Below are positions 1-11,168 of a stretch of 64,000 nt of DNA, one piece after another. The stretch is taken from contig CACVBU010000491.1 in NCBI GenBank assembly GCA_902728285.1, forward strand, positions 124,001-188,000, given 5' to 3'. The notes below the pieces were generated by a model. That model did no database searches. It had not been told where the DNA came from and saw only the letters and a program-made list of their open reading frames with translations. The translations under genes and the position numbers were made by a program. Positions within the stretch are counted from its first letter, which is position 1; each line of letters starts with the position of its first letter. Source of the DNA: Clytia hemisphaerica. Its lineage: Eukaryota; Cnidaria; Hydrozoa; Leptothecata; Clytiidae.

Positions 1-2270
1 CAGACCCTTTTCCGTGATACTCTGAAGGAGGAATCTGGGAAAGAAGCTTTTAAACCTTGGATATTGACAGAAACGAAGTGAGTATAATTTAAACTAAATT
101 TTTTTGGAAAATTTGGGGAAAAAGTAGAAAATTTGAGAAAATTTTGGAATTTCAGTCCCATTCAGGGTCACTTTTTTCGCAAATTTCGAGTCCCACATAG
201 GGTCCATTTTTCGAACCTCAGCGGAGCACCCCCGTCGGTCGACAAGGGTAGTACCCCCCCCCCGGGAATTGGTTTACCAAATTCTGGCCTTTAAGAAAAG
301 CACCAAATGATTATTTAGGAACAAATTCAATAAGCAGTCCCAATCTCCTATTTGATTTGCACGTCTTTCAATAAGAGGTGTGTGTTCGTCAATCTTGTAT
401 GGTGAGCAGAAAGTTATGTGCCTGAATTATTATATTATGATTCTGTAATAAGATTTCTATAAAAAATTATGCGCATATTTCGTAAAGATTTCTTGCATTT
501 CATGCATGTTATGTTCATTCACTACATGGATGTTGTGTCACTCTCCTACTTGTTGAAAAGCCTGATTTGATTACCACTTTGCTTATAAAAGTTAAATTTT
601 CATTTTAGTCCATTCACTGAAGCAAATAGAGAATTGTCCAAACGAATCTTGGAACTTGTAAAAGGCACAAGCCCTGAAACTTCATCTGAAGAAATCACAA
701 GTAAAGACTTGAATTTATTCTATGATTTTTTAAAATAGGAGCCTGTGAAAGCATGCTTATAAGAGGGAGGCACTTAATGGAGGAAATATACCGTCAATCA
801 GGGTTACTTCCATAAGCAGGGGGTAACTTTCATCAACTCCAAACAGCAGATTTTTCTGGTCTGTTATTTTTAACAATCGAATTTCAATCGGTCGATTGCG
901 TTCGATTTGGTTCGACTGGTTCGATCGTCGATTCCGTTCGATTGAGATTGTCTGGTAATTGAATGTAAATATAATGCAAACAAGTTGTAAATAAGTAATG
1001 TGTTGTTTTTCTTTACTTTTACAAATTGCAGACCAGAAAAATCTGCTGTTTGAAGTTGATGAAAGTTACCCCTCATTTATGAAAGTAACCCCGATTGACG
1101 GTAGTACTGTTTAAACAGGCAACCCTCGCACCAGACATCCACATTCTAACCTATTAAGTTATTTTGGGTCTGACTTCAAAGATCTTTCTTTTGATAGCCT
1201 ATTTTCGAGCTTTTATCCTTGGCTCAACAAAGTTGATTCACTTTCCAAATATATTTTTTTCTTGCATTTTACTTCCGACCAAATCAGTCAGTCTGTATCA
1301 TGATTTTAATTTTATTTATTCAGATGCAATACACATTCGTTTCAAGTCTATTAGAGACACAAATCGGCGAAGAGGGAAGAATCCCAACTACAAAAAGGAT
1401 ATGGCCAAAAAATCACGTATAGATCAGGTGAGTTGTTTGGCTAATTACTTTGAGGCTGTCCAGGCACAAAAACTAGGTTCTATTTTTATGGTAAAAAATC
1501 TAAGTTTAAATCTTTAACCACAAACAGTTACTTTTTATGGCTGACAGGTGCTTGCAGACACTTTGAATGGAGATTACAAACGATTTTGTCGGTCAATTTT
1601 TTTTCTTTCAGTCAAAAGTTTCTAATTTTGATGAAATTTAAGACTTCTTTAATTTTTAGAGTGCACTTTTTTGAAAATGTAAATTAAAAAAAGGTCCCTG
1701 GCTCAATTGGGCAGCGGACTGTCAAAAGCACCTTCGCCATTAGATTGACGGGTGCCTGTAGATTTAAAGGTGCCCCTCAATTGACTAAATTCGCCCAGCT
1801 GACAAAGATTTAAACTAATGTTTACTTCTGTCAAAATACCTGCTTGATTCTTGGCTGTCTTAAATAGCAATCTTTTTATTTGATTCTCATTTGACATTCT
1901 ATTTCTTCATTAACAGAAACTCCTTACACGTATTACAACGTTGAACGATCCCACGTTGGATTCATGTTCAAAGAAATTATGGAGAAAAATCGTAACCATT
2001 GACATGGTATCATCAGACGAAGATGAGGTTGATGGGGACGTCAAAACTTTTATTGTTAGGAAACCCACCTGGAGACCAAAGAAAATAGACCAATTATTTG
2101 AGGTGTTGGACAATCACCATGATAAGAGTAGAAGTCAGCGGTCTAAATTTCAAAGTTATAAACGTGTTCTTGGACCTGACTCCTTGAGGCCTGAGCCTGA
2201 TTGGTCAGGGTCTCAGTTAACTGCGATGAAAAAATTGGATTTAATCCCCAGCCACAATGAGAATGAGTAG
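1..2270 (+). CDS. 3' part of a four-exon gene, uncharacterised protein with acidic SSDEDE motif
   Basis: Four exons can be read with consistent phases and GT-AG borders: 1-77, 609-700, 1324-1427 and 1917-2270, ending in TAG. The 5' end lies outside the window. The last exon (118 codons) holds a basic first half, an acidic patch (VSSDEDEVDGDV), then TFIVRKPTWRPKKIDQLF and an Arg/Lys/Gln-rich stretch ending near RPEPDW. From memory, proteins with this SSDE...RP.PWR arrangement recur in many copies in cnidarian and sponge genomes, with no assigned function. No catalytic motif is visible. The lack of stops or frameshifts across four exons suggests a functional or recently functional gene. It could itself be part of a mobile element. 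The gene call is fairly sure; the function is unknown. Confidence 0.6.
158..274. repeat. end of a G/C-run-tipped MITE
   Basis: The stretch carries GGGTC/GAGTCCC-type phrases and ends in a C10 run plus GGG (GTAGTACCCCCCCCCCGGG). This resembles the termini of the elements at about 47.92-48.14 kb and 49.49-50.04 kb. Only one end is evident here; it lies in intron 1 of the gene at the window start. Confidence 0.5.
791..1101. mobile_element. MITE with ~73-bp terminal inverted repeats, TA target duplication
   Basis: The ends CCGTCAATC and GATTGACGG are inverted repeats. The arms continue inward almost perfectly through GGTAACTTTCATCAACT and CAGCAGATTTTTCTGGTCTG. A TA dinucleotide flanks both sides (789-790 and 1102-1103). 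The interior has several ATCGA repeats and no credible gene. It sits in intron 2 of the gene at the window start. Confidence 0.85.
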
Positions 2271-2332
2271 TTGGCTCGCTCCCTCTAGCTGGTTGATTAT
2301 TTTCAAAATTTTCATGGCAGTTGAGGTGAGGG

Positions 2333-2705
2333 GAATTAATGAACTGGTTTACCATCCGCTACCGCTCAAGTTCATTATTTCTTTAAAAACTCATTATTTG
2401 CTTCTTTTTTTCATGCCAAACTATCCAAAACACTCCTCAAAGTAAACTAAAATAACATCTTCGCTACACAAAACCATGTTTTCGGGCGTTTTTTAAAGCA
2501 GTGGGTGGTTACAAGGGTGTTTTAAAAACTTACATTTTAGACGCATCTCAATTTTTGAATTTTTGTGCATGTGATTTTGATTCTGAAAGTGAAAGCAACT
2601 GTTTCACAGTGGAATTCAAGTTTAGAAGCTACCAGGTAGAAATAATGAACGATGAAGTTTTGCTGCATCAAATATTTATGTGACGGTAAACCGGTTCATT
2701 AATTC
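2333..2705. mobile_element. short TIR element (MITE)
   Basis: GAATTAATGAACTGGTTTACC at the left is matched in inverted form by GGTAAACCGGTTCATTAATTC at the right, with one mismatch. The 60-70 codon ORFs inside have no recognisable motif and are read as chance ORFs. Confidence 0.6.
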
Positions 2706-2786
2706 TTATCGCCAGAGTGAATGAATTGGTCCCTCTTTTAAAAAAAAGATTTGATGGACTTGTCAGCTCTAAGAACAGGCTTATTG

Positions 2787-2868
2787 TTTTGAAATTTGAC
2801 TTCTGACTATTAATACTGTGTAAAGCTTTTGAAATTTGACTTCTGACTATTAATACTGTGTAAAGCTT
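2787..2868. repeat. two-copy tandem duplication, 40-bp unit
   Basis: The unit beginning TTTTGAAATTTGACTTCTGA occurs twice head to tail with essentially no divergence, indicating a recent local duplication. I see no gene between 2.71 and 3.21 kb. Confidence 0.9.
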
Positions 2869-3211
2869 TCTAAATTTTCCTACATTCTTGAAAACAACTT
2901 TTTAACAAAAGATTTTACACCTAAAGTGCTCTGTTCATGGAGATTGCAACACCTTTGATAATTGGCCTGTTTTCTTTGGATTCCAGTAGAGCAGACTTAA
3001 ACACTGTGAAATTAAAATTTTGTGACATTCCAAAATTTCTGAAATATTTTTACAGCATTCTGACTAAGTTCAGAATCAGGTTCACAGTTACAGACTGTCT
3101 AAACGAATTTTGAGTGATCAAACTAAAATTTTTCGTCTTCAAAGTTAGTTATTCGATCTGTTTGGTTTCTTTTTTTTTGTGAGAAATTAATTTGGTCTAA
3201 TTTTCTTAAAT

Positions 3212-4030
3212 CAGGGATCCCACTCCTCCTAAAATTCCTAAAATAAGTCAAAAATCCTCCTAAAATTCAAGAAATCTCTTTCATCTTCTATCATCGTCTA
3301 TTTTTCATCTATTCAATTTTTTGAAGGGCCAACCATGGTTTGGCCCGAGGGGAAAATTTTGAAAATTTGAGCTCTAGATTGCTTGAAAATGCACTCAGAA
3401 CAAAATGCTTTCGAGAACAAATTAAAAATTAAAAAAAAAACTTGGCATTTTGCAAAATAACCATTTTTGAACAAATTAGCGCTCAATAGTTGAGGCACAA
3501 CTATTATGACTAGTTTTATTTTGTTTGTGTATTGGTCTCCAAACCTGTCGTCTATTTTTTATCTTTTCAATTTTTGGAAGATCTAAAGATGAGTTTTTGG
3601 TAACTAGCCTTCTGTTGAAATATCTTTTGTTACTTTGAATAAAATCAGTCTATGTTGCTCAGATTACATTTCAAATTTGTCCCCAGTTTTTCTAATTCAA
3701 GATGCCTTTTGTTAATATTTTTTTGATCTTCTAAGTTAGCAGTAAGTATGACTGGTGATTTAGCCATAATGAGAGAATTTCTTTTAGAACGAATAATAGT
3801 TTACCAATACATAAAGTAATTTTATTTCTGTTACATTATTTCAGTCTTCCTGTGGGTGATTTTTTTTTCGATAGAACATTTTTCTGATTGCTGACTTCAG
3901 GTCGATTTTAGAAATTTATTTCTTAAATTTTTCTAAAATCCTCCTAAAAAATTGAAAATTCTCCTAAAATTTGACCAAAATCCTCCTAAAATTTGTCCTA
4001 AAATTAAGATATTCAGGCGTGGGATCCCTG
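3212..4030. mobile_element. non-autonomous hAT-like element, CAGGGATCCCAC termini
   Basis: The element starts CAGGGATCCCAC and ends GTGGGATCCCTG, with CCTCCTAAAATT repeats just inside both ends. Six bases TTAAAT flank both sides. CAGGG-type tips suit hAT elements, although hAT normally makes 8-bp duplications, so the superfamily assignment is tentative. No transposase is encoded. Confidence 0.65.
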
Positions 4031-4794
4031 TTAAATTGACAAAATAAGGCAAAATAGGACACCAACTTTCATCCCCAAACAAATTGCCAGTGTGGGTCAC
4101 TTGGTACAAATCTGTAATTGATTCTGGTATTGAATTATATTTATTATAAATTATATTTTTATCTGTACAAAATAGCGAGGTCAAGAATCGGGTGATAACT
4201 CACGACGACGGACAATTATCTACCGATACTTAACCTCACTTTTGTTATTTTTTTAAAAACTACTTACCGTAGAACTGCTAAGGCCTAACTTGCCAAAGCT
4301 ACAAAACTTCTGATAGTTATGTAGTGTAGCCACAACAAAAATAAGATAAATTAAGCTGCTCAAGCAACGTAAAACTCTGATTTCCTCTAATGAACGAAAG
4401 TAAACTTATTTAGTTCAATCCTAGAAATATCCATTTTTTGGGGTTTAAAATTTGCAAATTGAGCCCTTTTTTGCGTGTATAGAGCGGTCCTACGGTAAAG
4501 ATAATATTATGATGATAATACTAATAAAATTATAACTTATTTATAACTTCAACTAGAATTTCTATATAATTATTTTCATTATTGTACATTTCTATGAATT
4601 TTATTTTGAATTGTATATAAACGAATTTTGTTCACTAGTAAAACGAAAATACAGCGTAAACACTAAATAATGTTGTCTTTCATTGAGTAAACATAAGCAA
4701 TTTTTAATACCAAGAAATTTAGAGTTATTGTTTCATAAAGCGTTTGAACATGTTAATTGGACTTGATCAAGAAAACGGTCGAGGAACAGAATGA

Positions 4795-5045
4795 ATTTCA
4801 TCATCTATTCGCTTTCAAAAATTCTAATTTTCCTTCATTCGTAAAACGAAGCATAGTTTTTCTTTCTCAGTAAAACGTTTACAGCGCATGATGGAATTTC
4901 TCATATTTTCGCTGTCAGAAAGTTCAATTTTCCTTCATTCGTAAAACGAGCATAGTTGGTTTTTCTCAGTAAAACGTTTGCAGCGCATGATGGAATTTCC
5001 CACATATTCGCTGTCAGAAAGTTCAATTTTCTTAAATTCGCAAAA
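4795..5045. repeat. tandem repeat, ~105-bp unit, about 2.5 copies
   Basis: Units carry AAAACGTTTRCAGCGCATGATGG, CGCTGTCAGAAAGTTCAA and TTCATTCGTAAAACGA in the same order. The surrounding 4.03-5.3 kb is AT-rich and has no gene I can support. Confidence 0.75.
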
Positions 5046-5326
5046 CGAAAATTTCCTCTTCTAGCAATTTTCCTAACCTCTGGAAGACCATATTTTCGCA
5101 CTGTCGATATTTATCGTAAAAAGCTCTGATCGACTAGTTTCGCTGCATATCGCATGTGCGATAGATAATTATTTCATGCAGTGCAGCACAGGTGAGGGAA
5201 CCCAACCTTAATAACTGTTTATATCCCTGTTTTCTTGCACTTCATAAAAAGGGGTGTCTTTTTCACGGTTAATTGTTGCCCTTTTACTTCCTAGGTTAAA
5301 AATATTCCATTTCTTTGATTTGACAG

Positions 5327-7807
5327 GTATTGAGCAATTCGGTTGACATTGCTTTACAAATGCAGAACAATGATGCAACCATTTCAACTCGAAAGTTCAT
5401 AGGAATGTTCAATAAATTCTTTGATATTCTTAATGTCAAGAGCACAACGATTGGGTTTAGATAGTCCAGGGTCTGGAGCTCAACTATTTTTTGCCTTTGA
5501 TAATCTGATGGTGGAAAAAATAGAGAGTCCAGTGGAACCCACAAATTATGTAATTGAAACTATTAACTGTCACACCAAATTTGAATTTAAAACCAATCAG
5601 AATTCCCTCTTTTTTAAATTTATAACTAAGGTCTTCGCATAATTAGAGGGGCTGACACCATAATTATTCATTCTAAAATGGCAGAAAAAAAAACATAAAA
5701 GTTTAACATAAACTTTTATTTTTAAAAAGAGAAGAGAAATCACTATAATTTATAAGTGTTTTTTCTTTTCCTGTTGTATATAAACATAATGAACAACAAT
5801 GTCTTCCTCACTTGTGTTTTCAGATGTAAAAACCAAAAGATTTTGTTCAAAAAGTGTAAAATTAATCACCCAATTTGAAAATAAACAAGCATCTTCTACC
5901 ACCCACTGATCAGATCTTCGTTCATTTCTACCGTATCTTATCTACCATTTTGCCTTCGACTTCTCGAAGGTTTATTTACATCCCCTTGGTTGCATCAACT
6001 AAAGATCTATATCTCAAACAAAATCAAGATATTGAGAGGGTATTTTAAAAAAGCCGTGCGACCACGAAACTCTCTCTATTTTGTTTTTAACACAGGGAAT
6101 GAGAGAGCATTCTATTCAATATACTTTCTGCCGTATTAGCGTAGAAATTGCACTCCAACGTAGATAACAGATTAAGTAGATAATTATAGGAGGACAGCCG
6201 TATGAAAAAGAAAGTGAGTGTACATACTAGCAACAGCATCGAATATTACTTTTTCTTAATGGCAAAAGGAAAGACTTCCATTATTTTCTCAATGTGATCA
6301 GATTGGTTTTCTTCTTTAAGATCTTCATTGTAGAATTGCTTCGTAAACTTTTAGATTCTCGGAATTAGATTTTGTTTTGAACGGCAGTTTGTCAAAATCA
6401 ATAATTAAGCTGTGGTTTTCCTCACTAAGATAAAAACATTATTTAAAGACAAACAATACGGGCATTTTATTTTTAATCAAACAACCACAGATATTGCGCA
6501 ATTTAGAATTATTTTCAAAAGTTGACGCATGCGTCGACCGAAAACGGTCGAGGGGTTCCCTCTGACGTCCTATCGCAGCGCCATCATTCAAATCAGAAAG
6601 CGAAGATAGTATACGGCAGACTTTCTGACTAGGGTTTAGAGAGCTGAATGATGACAAGAAGCCTTTTGAGGGTAAAGACAACGACAACCGTTTGGAAGAG
6701 AGTTGTTAGCAATTTTATACAGGATACGATCTATTAAGGAGGATACGAATGGTAGACTGAGTCGCAAACTTTTCCCAAAGTAATTTCACGTGAGAGGAGC
6801 AGGATGAGCATCTGCCCACTTCCATTGCTGTATTGAGTCTTAATCTTAATCTGTATCTTTTAAGCTCAGTGTTTATTTGGTGTTTAGATAGGAGATATGA
6901 AAAAAGGTTTTGTTTTATTTTCTCTTTTGTTTCTATTTAGTGGCTACTGGATACCTTCCTACCATTTCTAGCTAATTGGGAGAATGAAGTAAATAATCTT
7001 GAACTTGACGACGAGAAGAAGAAAAAGAGGATGTACCTTTCTCAACAGACATCAACAGGGCTCAAAATTACAAGTAAGCTCTATCTTTTTTCATTTTAAA
7101 CATTTGTTCTTACACCATCCTACATTTTTCATAACTATATCAATTTCCTGGAGACCCTTGAAAAATCAGTATTAATTTGTCATGCAACTTCTACTTTTTA
7201 GTTCCTATTTAGCTAAAGAATCAGGGGTTAAGCTAAGTGACCTTTTTTCTGACTTCTGTGTCTTTTCCTAAGCATATCTAAAGGACTATAAATCAAAAAA
7301 CAATTCTCAATAAGGAAGAAGCATACTACACCCTCTGTTACCATAAAAAGAAAGTATCTACCGGAGAATCTTAGCAAGGTTGTTTTAAAAATCAAGGGAA
7401 TTGAAAAGAAGAACGAGATCTAAAGAATTTAATATGATAACATTTCAGGGGTAATTTAGGCAGCATTAGAGGACACACTAATTGGAGAGTCGAAAGTTTC
7501 ACTTTTCTCATACTGTCTAAAGATTTCCTTGAAAGAAGTTGTGGTGGAAACCTATGTTCGAAATGATGCTCAAACCCTTGTAAATATGTTAAGAAAGAAG
7601 TGCTGGCTACCATACCATTTCAGCGCTTTTGACCAATTTTTTAATCTAGGTGATGCGATCAATGACAAAAAACTTTTTCTCTATTATATAGCCTACTCAA
7701 TGAAAATCGAAATGATCCCAAAGCTATTTCGTGCAGGAGTTAAATATGTGTTGACGGATCGATTTAACCAGGATCCACTTGAGGAACATTTTGCAAAGCA
7801 AAGGTGA
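5327..7807 (+). pseudogene. P-element/THAP9-like transposase fragment (three exons visible)
   Basis: Three separated stretches match the C-terminal half of animal P-element-type transposases. Exon 5327-about 5453 encodes VLSNSVDIALQ...FNKFFDILNVKS. Exon 6941-7073 encodes WLLDTFLPFLANWENEV...KKRMYLSQQTSTGLKIT with a GTAAGC donor. The block ending at 7807 holds GVKYVLTDRFNQDPLEEHFA, the RFNQDPLE signature typical of this family. The DNA-binding THAP domain and most of the catalytic region are not visible, the 3' part stops early, and the ~1.5-kb intron at 5.45-6.94 kb holds no gene. A decayed, incomplete copy; the motif match is strong, the exon borders less so. Confidence 0.7.
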
Positions 7808-8354
7808 ATGTTTGGTAGCTTTGACAACCCAAGTTTTCTACAGTATGGAGAGACTGAGAAGAAGATTTTACTAAATTTGTGAAAGTCAATCGTTCCTGCG
7901 ACTACTTTAAATAAAAACCTGCAACTCGTTAGTCCTGAAGGTTCAAACTTTTAAGAAAACTATAGCAAATAAATAAATAAAAAAAATTCTTAAAAAAAAA
8001 TAAAACGACCATAAAAGTGTATGTATATATTACTGTATACAAAAAAATCTAAAATTCCATAACATAACATGAGATTTGAAACACAACAAAACAAAAACAA
8101 CGCTTTCACAATATATTGAAAATGAAGGCAAGTACAAACCACTTCAGGAAATAAACTTTTAGCTATGTCAGTAATGAAAAATATTGTTATTTTCAAACAG
8201 GGAATACAACCCATAACGTGAAGTTCGCAAACAACAACAAAAACGTAACAACAACGTAAAATCACAAAAATGGAAACCACAATACAAAAATGTCAATAAA
8301 TAACCAATTTTAAATTAATAAATATTCAATAAATTATCAATCGTTATAACCAGA
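7808..8354. other. AT-rich intergenic stretch, no gene seen
   Basis: Low-complexity A/T runs and AACAAAAAC-type repeats. The minus-strand ORF here is hydrophobic only because it translates A/T-rich repeats. Confidence 0.6.
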
Positions 8355-10132
8355 TCAACCAGGTAATTGTTTTCTTTGCGAGACTGTGCCTTTGTTGTCT
8401 GCAGCACCTTTTGATTTGTACTTCAAAATATTAAGCCAGTCTCTTACAAAAGCATGACAACGAATGTCAATCCACATTTTAAACACAGAATCCTGCAGCT
8501 CCTTTGATAACTTCACATCGACCTCTCTAGTCAGTGTCTCCCATCCAAGTTTAACCAATCCGTTATCTCTGAATCTATTCAATAGAAGCGGTCTTAAATC
8601 TTCTCCTGTATACTTTGTTAAGAATTGGTTGTTTAAAATCTTTCGGGTGACATATTCAAGTCCACGCATGAAGATATAAAACTCATCATTTATAATAAAC
8701 AGACCACCTCTGTTCTTTTTTTCTGTGAAATGTTTTGTGTATTTTAAAATATCCATTACTTTGCCCCCCCCTGTTCTCTACTCCAACTATGTAATACAAT
8801 CCAGAAACATATACAAGAACATTTTCTTCCTCAGCAGAGAGTCTAAACTTTTCTTCTGCAATCTCATTTTCTTCATCTGGATGTGATTCGTTCTTGGCAG
8901 CAAGTACTAACTTGAAGAAATTTGATGCAACATGGCCAAATAAGATAGTTGCTTTTTCCCTTTCCAAGCTGGCAAGTAAATTTAGCCATTCTTTTGTCAG
9001 AATACCATCCCAAATTTGTCTTTCAAAATTAATAGTGGCACTTTCAATTTGATGTATGCTTTTGGGAATAATTTTCTTGACGACATCCCAAAGATGTTGA
9101 AAGAATGTATTAATTTTCCAGTCATTATCTTTGATAAGCTGCAAAAGATGTGATATTAATTTGTGAATGCTACATTTTGGTTTCAATTTAAAGAAAGGGT
9201 CTTCTTGCGCTTTTTTCAAACAAGTTCTGCCAAATTCTTGAACTTTTTTAGACATTGACTCCTCCCATGACGTATTTACAGTATTTGTTGTCGTTTGTTT
9301 GTTGTTTTTTTGCTCTTTTACTTGTTCTGTAGCAATCTCTTTTCCTATAAAAGAAAAGAATCAATCATAAATATCTCGGGAATATAACTTTGAAATATAC
9401 TTTAATAAGATGGCTCATATTTTCGGAATTAGATTTTTTTATTTTTGTGCATTCTGCTTACCTTTATAAAAGATAGTGTATGATGACTTATATTTTTGAT
9501 TGAGTTTATAATTTACTTTTATATATTTGGACCCAGATTCATTTTTTATGCAAATCAGAATTTGTTTCTTATTGGGCTATTATGTATTCTTTTTCGATTA
9601 GGTTATGATAACAATTTTCATTCAATATGACCCATAGTGGGATCATCCCTTGAGAATAAAAAACGCATTACACTATCGTTTTTATTTCGAATCCTTTCTT
9701 TTTCAAACAATATCTATTTATGTTTGACACATCCTTGAGCAAAGAGTAAGAAACATTACTATTAACTGCAGTAAATAGAACGTAGAAATCCTTACCACAT
9801 TTCTCTTCGTGTTTTTCAAAGCATTTTTTTTTGGTAAGGTTTACCACAAGTGCCACATACCAGCTTGGGTTTTTCAAACTTGGTTTCATTTTCTTCCCCA
9901 GCAACAACGACCATTGGGATGTTGCTATCTGGTACAAAAGTGATTGTAATCGGGGTATTTTCGACGTCTAAGTTTAAATTGCCATTTCAATGTCGTCTTC
10001 GTCAATTATGATCTCACCTTCTTTGAATTCAGCCACTAATTCATTCTCATCATCGTCGCTGAAGGTGAGTTCATCGAAGTTAAGGTTTGCAAGAATATTT
10101 TGATCCTCATCTTCTGCAAAGTTGGCCGCCAT
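8355..10132 (-). pseudogene. two-exon C2HC zinc-finger protein, frameshifted
   Basis: Exon 1 (10132-9796) starts with an acidic N-terminus (MAANFAEDEDQN...) and leads to a finger reading C-G-T-C-G-K then, after a frameshift, C...H-E-E-K-C-G. Exon 2 (9344-8355) joins in phase and encodes a helical region with AEEENVLVYVSG, then NRGGLFIINDEFYIFMRGLE and a C-terminal FVRDWLNILK. The frame breaks at about 9965, at an A9 run near 9825, and at a C/G run near 8765. From memory, related proteins with a GGLF..SDEFYIF segment are numerous in cnidarians with no known function. Either a pseudogene or a gene with homopolymer assembly errors. Confidence 0.55.
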
Positions 10133-10342
10133 ATTTGTTCAACTTTCGCTTTCGATTTTGATCACGGCTGCCATTTTGCGAATGCACATATACCGTTGTG
10201 CACATAAGTAATCTAAGCGTTCTAATTGGCTAGATTTTTACACAATCGAAATTTCAATAGAACAAAAGGCTTCCTAGCCTATATTTCTATAGCTGAATAC
10301 CGCAATTCTTATCCTCTTTTCCCAAATCTCTGGTACAACAAA

Positions 10343-10576
10343 GGAACGTAAATTTGTTATCCAATCTGTTCCAAAGTGAACTGTTTGAGAACGTTTTCTC
10401 TAGGGGAGTGCGTTCTGTTCACTTTCCTTCTCTTTTCGAGAACAAACAAGTCCTCTGTAAAGAGAACAAAGCGAGTTTTATTAATCACCCTATTTGTTTC
10501 CTTTGCGCGTTACATAAACTGTTCATATTGATCAGGGAACAATTTGTTCTTCTTAATGAGCAGAATAAATCGTTCC
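10343..10576. promoter_or_regulatory. GTTC/GAAC cluster upstream of recombinase copy 1
   Basis: About eleven GTTC or GAAC tetramers occur in 235 bp, several as TTGTTC/GAGAACAAA, with CTTTGCG followed by AACTGTTC at 10502-10523. A similar cluster including CTTTGCG...AACTGTTC lies at 44.86-45.03 kb, the same relative place in copy 2. Candidate recombinase or regulator binding sites; function inferred only. I see no gene between 10.13 and 11.17 kb. Confidence 0.45.
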
Positions 10577-11125
10577 TTTTGGCATGGATTGCATTTGTAC
10601 ACTTTTATTAAGGAATAATTAATACCTTAATGCAGGTTTCGATATGTACAATAGAAAAAGGATCGAATTCGTTATTGCCGCTGGGAAAAGAGTATTCTTT
10701 TTATGTAAGGTATAATTTGATTCCTTGGGCATTGGAAGATTATGTACCTAATTTAATTGTTATCAAAAGAACAGTTTTATCATTTCTTTTTACTACAGTT
10801 TAATGTATTTGTAGGAAAAAAAGTTTTTATTATAAGGAATCATTTTCTTTCTTACTAAAAGGTCCTTTTCGACACTAACAGTCTAAATCATAGTAATCCT
10901 TTATTGTTCGTAAATACTCCAAAGTTTAAGAACAAAAAGGGTTATGGTTCACATTATGTTGAATTCCTTAGAGAAGGAAAAGGCGGTAGAATGATAAAAT
11001 GCTTACTTCCCCCGGTTAATGAAAGAGACAATGAAAAAGCAAATTTTCTGAAGGTTGCAAAATAATTTGGATCGAATATAAAAGATGACCCCCTGCATTT
11101 AGTAATCAAAGCAAAATCTAAATGA

Positions 11126-11135
11126 TATAAAAAGG
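11126..11135 (+). promoter_or_regulatory. TATA-like box of recombinase copy 1
   Basis: TATAAAAAGG lies 43 bp before the ATG at 11169. Copy 2 has ATAAAAAGG at nearly the same distance from its ATG. Confidence 0.5.
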
Positions 11136-11168
11136 TCCTCTTATTAAACTTATTCATCAAGGGCGAGA

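Noticed and set aside
7990..8280. 96-codon minus-strand ORF that looks like a membrane protein
   Set aside because: Hydrophobicity comes from AT-rich low-complexity sequence; no homology or gene structure.
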